A DNA stretch of 64,000 nucleotides from Lachnospiraceae bacterium. GTDB lineage: Bacteria > Bacillota_A > Clostridia > Lachnospirales > Lachnospiraceae. The translations under genes were made by a program, and so were the position numbers. Location of the stretch: assembly GCA_018365895.1 (NCBI GenBank), contig JAGZJD010000006.1:1-64000 (forward strand), read 5' to 3'. A model generated the notes under the pieces. The model saw only the letters and a program-made list of their open reading frames with translations. It searched no databases and was not told the DNA's origin. Shown here piece by piece: positions 61,125-64,000 of this stretch. The first letter of the stretch is position 1. Every line of letters begins with the position of its first letter.

Positions 61125-63650
61125 ATGAAACAATATTCGGTAACGGGGATGAGCTGTGCAGCGTGCAGCGCCCGGGTAGAGAAAGCAGTCATGAAAGTGC
61201 CTGGAGTGACAGCATGTTCTGTCAGTCTTTTGACAAATTCTATGGGAGTAGAAGGTGATGCACAGCCGGAAGCAGTGATTGCAGCAGTAGAGGAAGCCGG
61301 ATATGGAGCGCAGGTCAAAGGAGACCGTGGCTTGCAGAAAAGAAATCCGGAAATTGGAGGAGAGGAAGCTTTCTTGAAAGATACAGAGACACCAAAGCTG
61401 AAAAAGCGTTTGATCGCGTCGCTTTGCTTTTTGATTCCGCTTATGTATGTTTCTATGGGGCATATGATGTGGAATTGGCCGATTCCGGAAGTTTTTGCGG
61501 AAAATCATGTGGCCATTGGTATTTTTCAAATGCTGTTTACCGGGATCGTTATGGTAATTAATCAGAAATTTTTTATCAGTGGATTTAAAAGCTTGTGGCA
61601 CAAAGCGCCGAATATGGATACGCTAGTTGCCCTTGGATCAGGAGCTTCGTTTGTGTATAGTATGTATGCATTATTTGCGATGACAGATGCACAGATGCAT
61701 GGTAATACAGAGAAAGTAATGGAGTTTATGCACGAATTTTATTTTGAATCTGCAGCAATGATTCTGACATTAATTACGGTAGGAAAGATGCTTGAAGCCC
61801 GCTCGAAAGGGAAAACGACAGATGCATTGAAGAGCTTGATGAAACTGGCACCAAAAACAGCGACGATTTTAAGAGAGAAAAGAGAGATGGAGGTGCCGAT
61901 TGAGCAGGTGTGTCGCGGTGATATCTTTCTTGTGCGTCCGGGAGAAAATATACCAGTAGATGGAATTGTATTGGAAGGAATGAGTGCAGTCAATGAATCT
62001 GCGTTGACTGGAGAGAGTATTCCGGTTGATAAAAAACCTGGCGATACCGTTTCTGCCGCAACTTTAAATCAATCCGGCTTTATGAAGTGTGAGGCTTCCC
62101 GTGTAGGAGAGGATACTACGTTATCTCAGATTATTCAAATGGTGAGTGATGCGGCGGCTACGAAAGCGCCGATCGCGAAAGTCGCAGATAAGGTATCAGG
62201 GATTTTTGTTCCGGCAGTCATTGGGATTGCGGTGTTAACGATTCTGGGATGGCTGGCTGTAGGAGAGAGTATTGGTTTTGCGTTGGCAAGAGGAATCTCA
62301 GTGTTGGTAATTAGCTGTCCGTGTGCACTTGGATTAGCGACACCGGTGGCGATTATGGTTGGAAATGGCATGGGAGCAAAACATGGAGTGATGTTTAAAA
62401 CAGCTTCTTCATTGGAAGAGACCGGAAAGATGCAGATTGTGGCATTGGACAAGACCGGAACTATTACGAGCGGAAAGCCGCAGGTAACAGACATGCTTCC
62501 GACAGAAGGTGTAACAGAAAAAGAATTGCTTACAATGGCATATGCACTGGAGAAGAAGAGTGAGCATCCGCTGGCAGGAGCAATTCTGGAGAAAGCCAGA
62601 GAGAGCGTTGTTGACGAAAGGGATGAAGTAACAGAATTCCAGGCAGTTCCGGGAAACGGTCTTTCCGGCTTATGGCATGGGGTGCCGGTGGCAGGAGGCA
62701 ATTTCAAATTTATCCGCGAGATGGCAGAAGTTCCGGCAGAAATGAAGAAGAAGGCAGAGGAACTTGCGAATCTTGGAAAAACACCGCTTTTTTTTGCTGA
62801 AGCAGGGAAACTGATTGGGGTAATTGCGGTAGCTGATGTGATAAAAGAAGACAGTCCGAAAGCGGTAAAAGAGCTGCAGAATATGGGCATCCATGTAGTT
62901 ATGCTGACCGGAGACAATGAGCGCACTGCGAAAGCAATCGGAGAACAGGCAGGAGTCGACGAAGTTATTGCAGGGGTACTTCCGGAGGGAAAAGAGAGTG
63001 TAATCCGCTCTTTGAAACGGAAAGGAAAAGTAGCTATGGTTGGAGACGGCATCAATGATGCTCCGGCTTTGACGCGGGCTGATATTGGAATTGCGATAGG
63101 AGCCGGAACAGATATTGCCATTGATGCGGCGGATGTGGTATTGATGAAGAGTAAATTAAGCGATGTACCGGCCGCAATCCGTTTAAGTCGTGCAACGCTG
63201 CGAAATATCCATGAGAATCTGTTCTGGGCATTTTTCTATAATGCGATTGGAATTCCGCTGGCAGCAGGCTTGTGGTATCCGATTTTTGGCTGGAAGCTAA
63301 ATCCGATGTTTGGAGCAGCAGCAATGAGTTTATCCAGTTTTTGTGTTGTGACAAATGCACTCCGATTGAATTTTTTCAACATGCGAGATGCAGGAAAAGA
63401 TAAAAAAATAAAAATCAGAAAGAAAGAGGAGGAACAACCTATGGAAAAAACAATGAAAATTGAAGGAATGATGTGTGGACATTGCGAAGCGAGGGTAAAA
63501 AAATGTCTTGAGAAATTGCCGGAAGTAGAAGAAGCGATGGTGAGCTATGAAGCCGGAACAGCAGTGGTAAAATTAAACAAAGAGATTTCCGATGATGTAT
63601 TAAAACAGACAGTGGAAGATCAGGATTATGAAGTAAAAGAAATTATTTAA
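61125..63650 (+). CDS. copA: Copper-exporting P1B-type ATPase with C-terminal CopZ-like domain
   Basis: 841 residues. N-terminal heavy-metal domain with MSCAAC (Cys11, Cys14), eight predicted membrane helices, actuator GESIPVDK with TGES, Cu channel motif CPC (about 399-401), phosphorylation site DKTGT (about 441), HP of [14 protein letters not shown]. Exports Cu(I) from the cytoplasm. The family usually ends at about 750-770; here a charged linker ([13 protein letters not shown]) leads to a second heavy-metal domain with [14 protein letters not shown] (about 781-794). 15 bases after csoR. Confidence 0.96.
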   Translation: MKQYSVTGMSCAACSARVEKAVMKVPGVTACSVSLLTNSMGVEGDAQPEAVIAAVEEAGYGAQVKGDRGLQKRNPEIGGEEAFLKDTETPKLKKRLIASLCFLIPLMYVSMGHMMWNWPIPEVFAENHVAIGIFQMLFTGIVMVINQKFFISGFKSLWHKAPNMDTLVALGSGASFVYSMYALFAMTDAQMHGNTEKVMEFMHEFYFESAAMILTLITVGKMLEARSKGKTTDALKSLMKLAPKTATILREKREMEVPIEQVCRGDIFLVRPGENIPVDGIVLEGMSAVNESALTGESIPVDKKPGDTVSAATLNQSGFMKCEASRVGEDTTLSQIIQMVSDAAATKAPIAKVADKVSGIFVPAVIGIAVLTILGWLAVGESIGFALARGISVLVISCPCALGLATPVAIMVGNGMGAKHGVMFKTASSLEETGKMQIVALDKTGTITSGKPQVTDMLPTEGVTEKELLTMAYALEKKSEHPLAGAILEKARESVVDERDEVTEFQAVPGNGLSGLWHGVPVAGGNFKFIREMAEVPAEMKKKAEELANLGKTPLFFAEAGKLIGVIAVADVIKEDSPKAVKELQNMGIHVVMLTGDNERTAKAIGEQAGVDEVIAGVLPEGKESVIRSLKRKGKVAMVGDGINDAPALTRADIGIAIGAGTDIAIDAADVVLMKSKLSDVPAAIRLSRATLRNIHENLFWAFFYNAIGIPLAAGLWYPIFGWKLNPMFGAAAMSLSSFCVVTNALRLNFFNMRDAGKDKKIKIRKKEEEQPMEKTMKIEGMMCGHCEARVKKCLEKLPEVEEAMVSYEAGTAVVKLNKEISDDVLKQTVEDQDYEVKEII
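63441..63650 (+). CDS. Internal CopZ-like reading start within copA (possible second product)
   Basis: In frame with copA, GAGGAGG at 63426-63432 lies 8 bases before ATG 63441, an ideal ribosome site. Translation from here gives a free 69-residue copper chaperone, [19 protein letters not shown] and so on. In related bacteria copZ is often a separate gene after copA. Either it was recently fused, or both fused and free forms are made. Confidence 0.5.
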   Translation: MEKTMKIEGMMCGHCEARVKKCLEKLPEVEEAMVSYEAGTAVVKLNKEISDDVLKQTVEDQDYEVKEII

Positions 63651-63695
63651 GATTACGGGAAATTCGTGAAAAATCTTAATAGGAATATTGCAGAT

Positions 63696-63728
63696 AAGGG
63701 AGCGTCCATTAGAAAGGACCTCCCTTTT
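63696..63728. terminator. Bidirectional terminator, copA / LysR
   Basis: AAGGGAGCGTCC pairs with GGACCTCCCTT, with T run. It covers the stop codon of the convergent LysR gene. Confidence 0.82.
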
Positions 63729-64000
63729 GTAATTCTTGAAAAATATGTTCGTATTCGTCTGAAAAAAGACTCCCTTTATTCCAGAGAAATGTAAAATCAT
63801 GCATGACCATGAAATCGACCAGAGGTATCTGGACAAGACGTCCTGATTTTAGCTCTTCTGTTACAGCGGCTTTATACAAGAAAGAGATACCGCAGTCCCG
63901 ACAAAGAAGGCTGACGATGGCGTGGATGTTTTCTAACTCAACAATTCGTTGAAAATCATGGATGGACATATTCTTCAGAGCAAGTGTTTTTGTTAGAATT
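63709..64000 (-). CDS. LysR-family regulator, C-terminal part (continues beyond window)
   Basis: The frame is open to the window's right edge. The visible 97 codons look like the end of a LysR effector domain: MSIHDFQRIVELENIHAIVS, CRDCGISFLYKAAVTEELKS and HDFTFLWNKGSLFSDEYEHI. Target unknown. Confidence 0.7.
   Translation of the reverse strand, partial: ILTKTLALKNMSIHDFQRIVELENIHAIVSLLCRDCGISFLYKAAVTEELKSGRLVQIPLVDFMVMHDFTFLWNKGSLFSDEYEHIFQELQKGGPF

Noticed and set aside
62135..63121. Long antisense open frame (over 300 codons) across copA
   Set aside because: It mirrors the codon structure of copA, has no ribosome site and no recognisable domain, so it is a shadow.

Overview
The window looks like chromosomal DNA of an obligately anaerobic, spore-forming Clostridia of the Lachnospiraceae type (Dorea / Mediterraneibacter / Blautia-like; genus not decided). 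Reasons: moderate-to-low GC, strong AGGAGG ribosome sites almost everywhere, pyruvate phosphate dikinase, formate-THF ligase under a ZTP riboswitch, a minimal SufC-SufB pair, a SigH-type sigma factor in the cysS-mrnC-rlmB-sigH order, a tRNA-Cys T-box leader, and metal handling by CobW GTPases, CsoR-CopA and a DtxR-type regulator. I see no prophage, insertion sequence, CRISPR array or rRNA.

Layout. 1-2 kb: 3' part of ppdK. 2-6 kb: CydD/CydC-like ABC pair plus DUF454 protein behind a promoter with a palindromic operator, then a cation-diffusion-facilitator-like protein. 7-9 kb: minus-strand regulator, small coiled-coil protein and HAD phosphatase; then dgkA. 9.1-9.9 kb: decayed UbiB/AarF kinase and its small partner. 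10-12 kb: cytidylate-kinase-like protein, rhodanese, ZIP transporter and a tiny FeoB-associated-type membrane protein whose Cys-rich tail is interrupted by an in-frame TGA. 12-18.5 kb: ABC exporter, PepV-type dipeptidase, MFS and NhaC transporters. 18.5-24 kb: fhs with ZTP riboswitch, lipoprotein cyclophilin, SufCB, ferritin, VanZ. 24-28 kb: two CobW-family GTPases (one His/Cys-rich, one fused to a DUF1980-like domain), a DtxR-family repressor and a sodium symporter. 28-34 kb: LRR / VWA / MoxR operon, MATE pump, Mrp ATPase. 34-41 kb: DNA-repair block (radical SAM protein and partner behind two LexA-type boxes; nuclease-helicase), an HPr-like protein without histidine, LysR, membrane protein. 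41-47 kb: purL, gdhA. 47-47.6 kb: a tandemly duplicated tRNA-Val/tRNA-Met cassette. 47.6-53 kb: LysR, metNIQ, ispF, acetyltransferase. 53-58.5 kb: T-box-cysS-mrnC-rlmB-sigH, membrane protein, zinc dehydrogenase. 58.5-60.6 kb: PepSY lipoprotein next to a wrecked two-component system. 60.7-63.7 kb: csoR-copA with a fused CopZ domain; then the end of a LysR gene.

How it fits together. Metal and Fe-S homeostasis recurs throughout: a shared palindrome at two promoters (ABC pair and FeoB-associated-type gene) suggests co-regulation, possibly by the DtxR-family protein encoded here; SufCB, ferritin and Mrp handle iron and clusters; CobW proteins, ZIP and CsoR/CopA handle zinc or copper. The most unusual items are the TGA-interrupted Cys-rich mini-protein (candidate selenoprotein), the LexA-boxed radical SAM pair, the covarying 5' leader hairpins of the two tRNA cassettes, the CopA-CopZ fusion with a perfect internal ribosome site, and two loci caught in gene decay.
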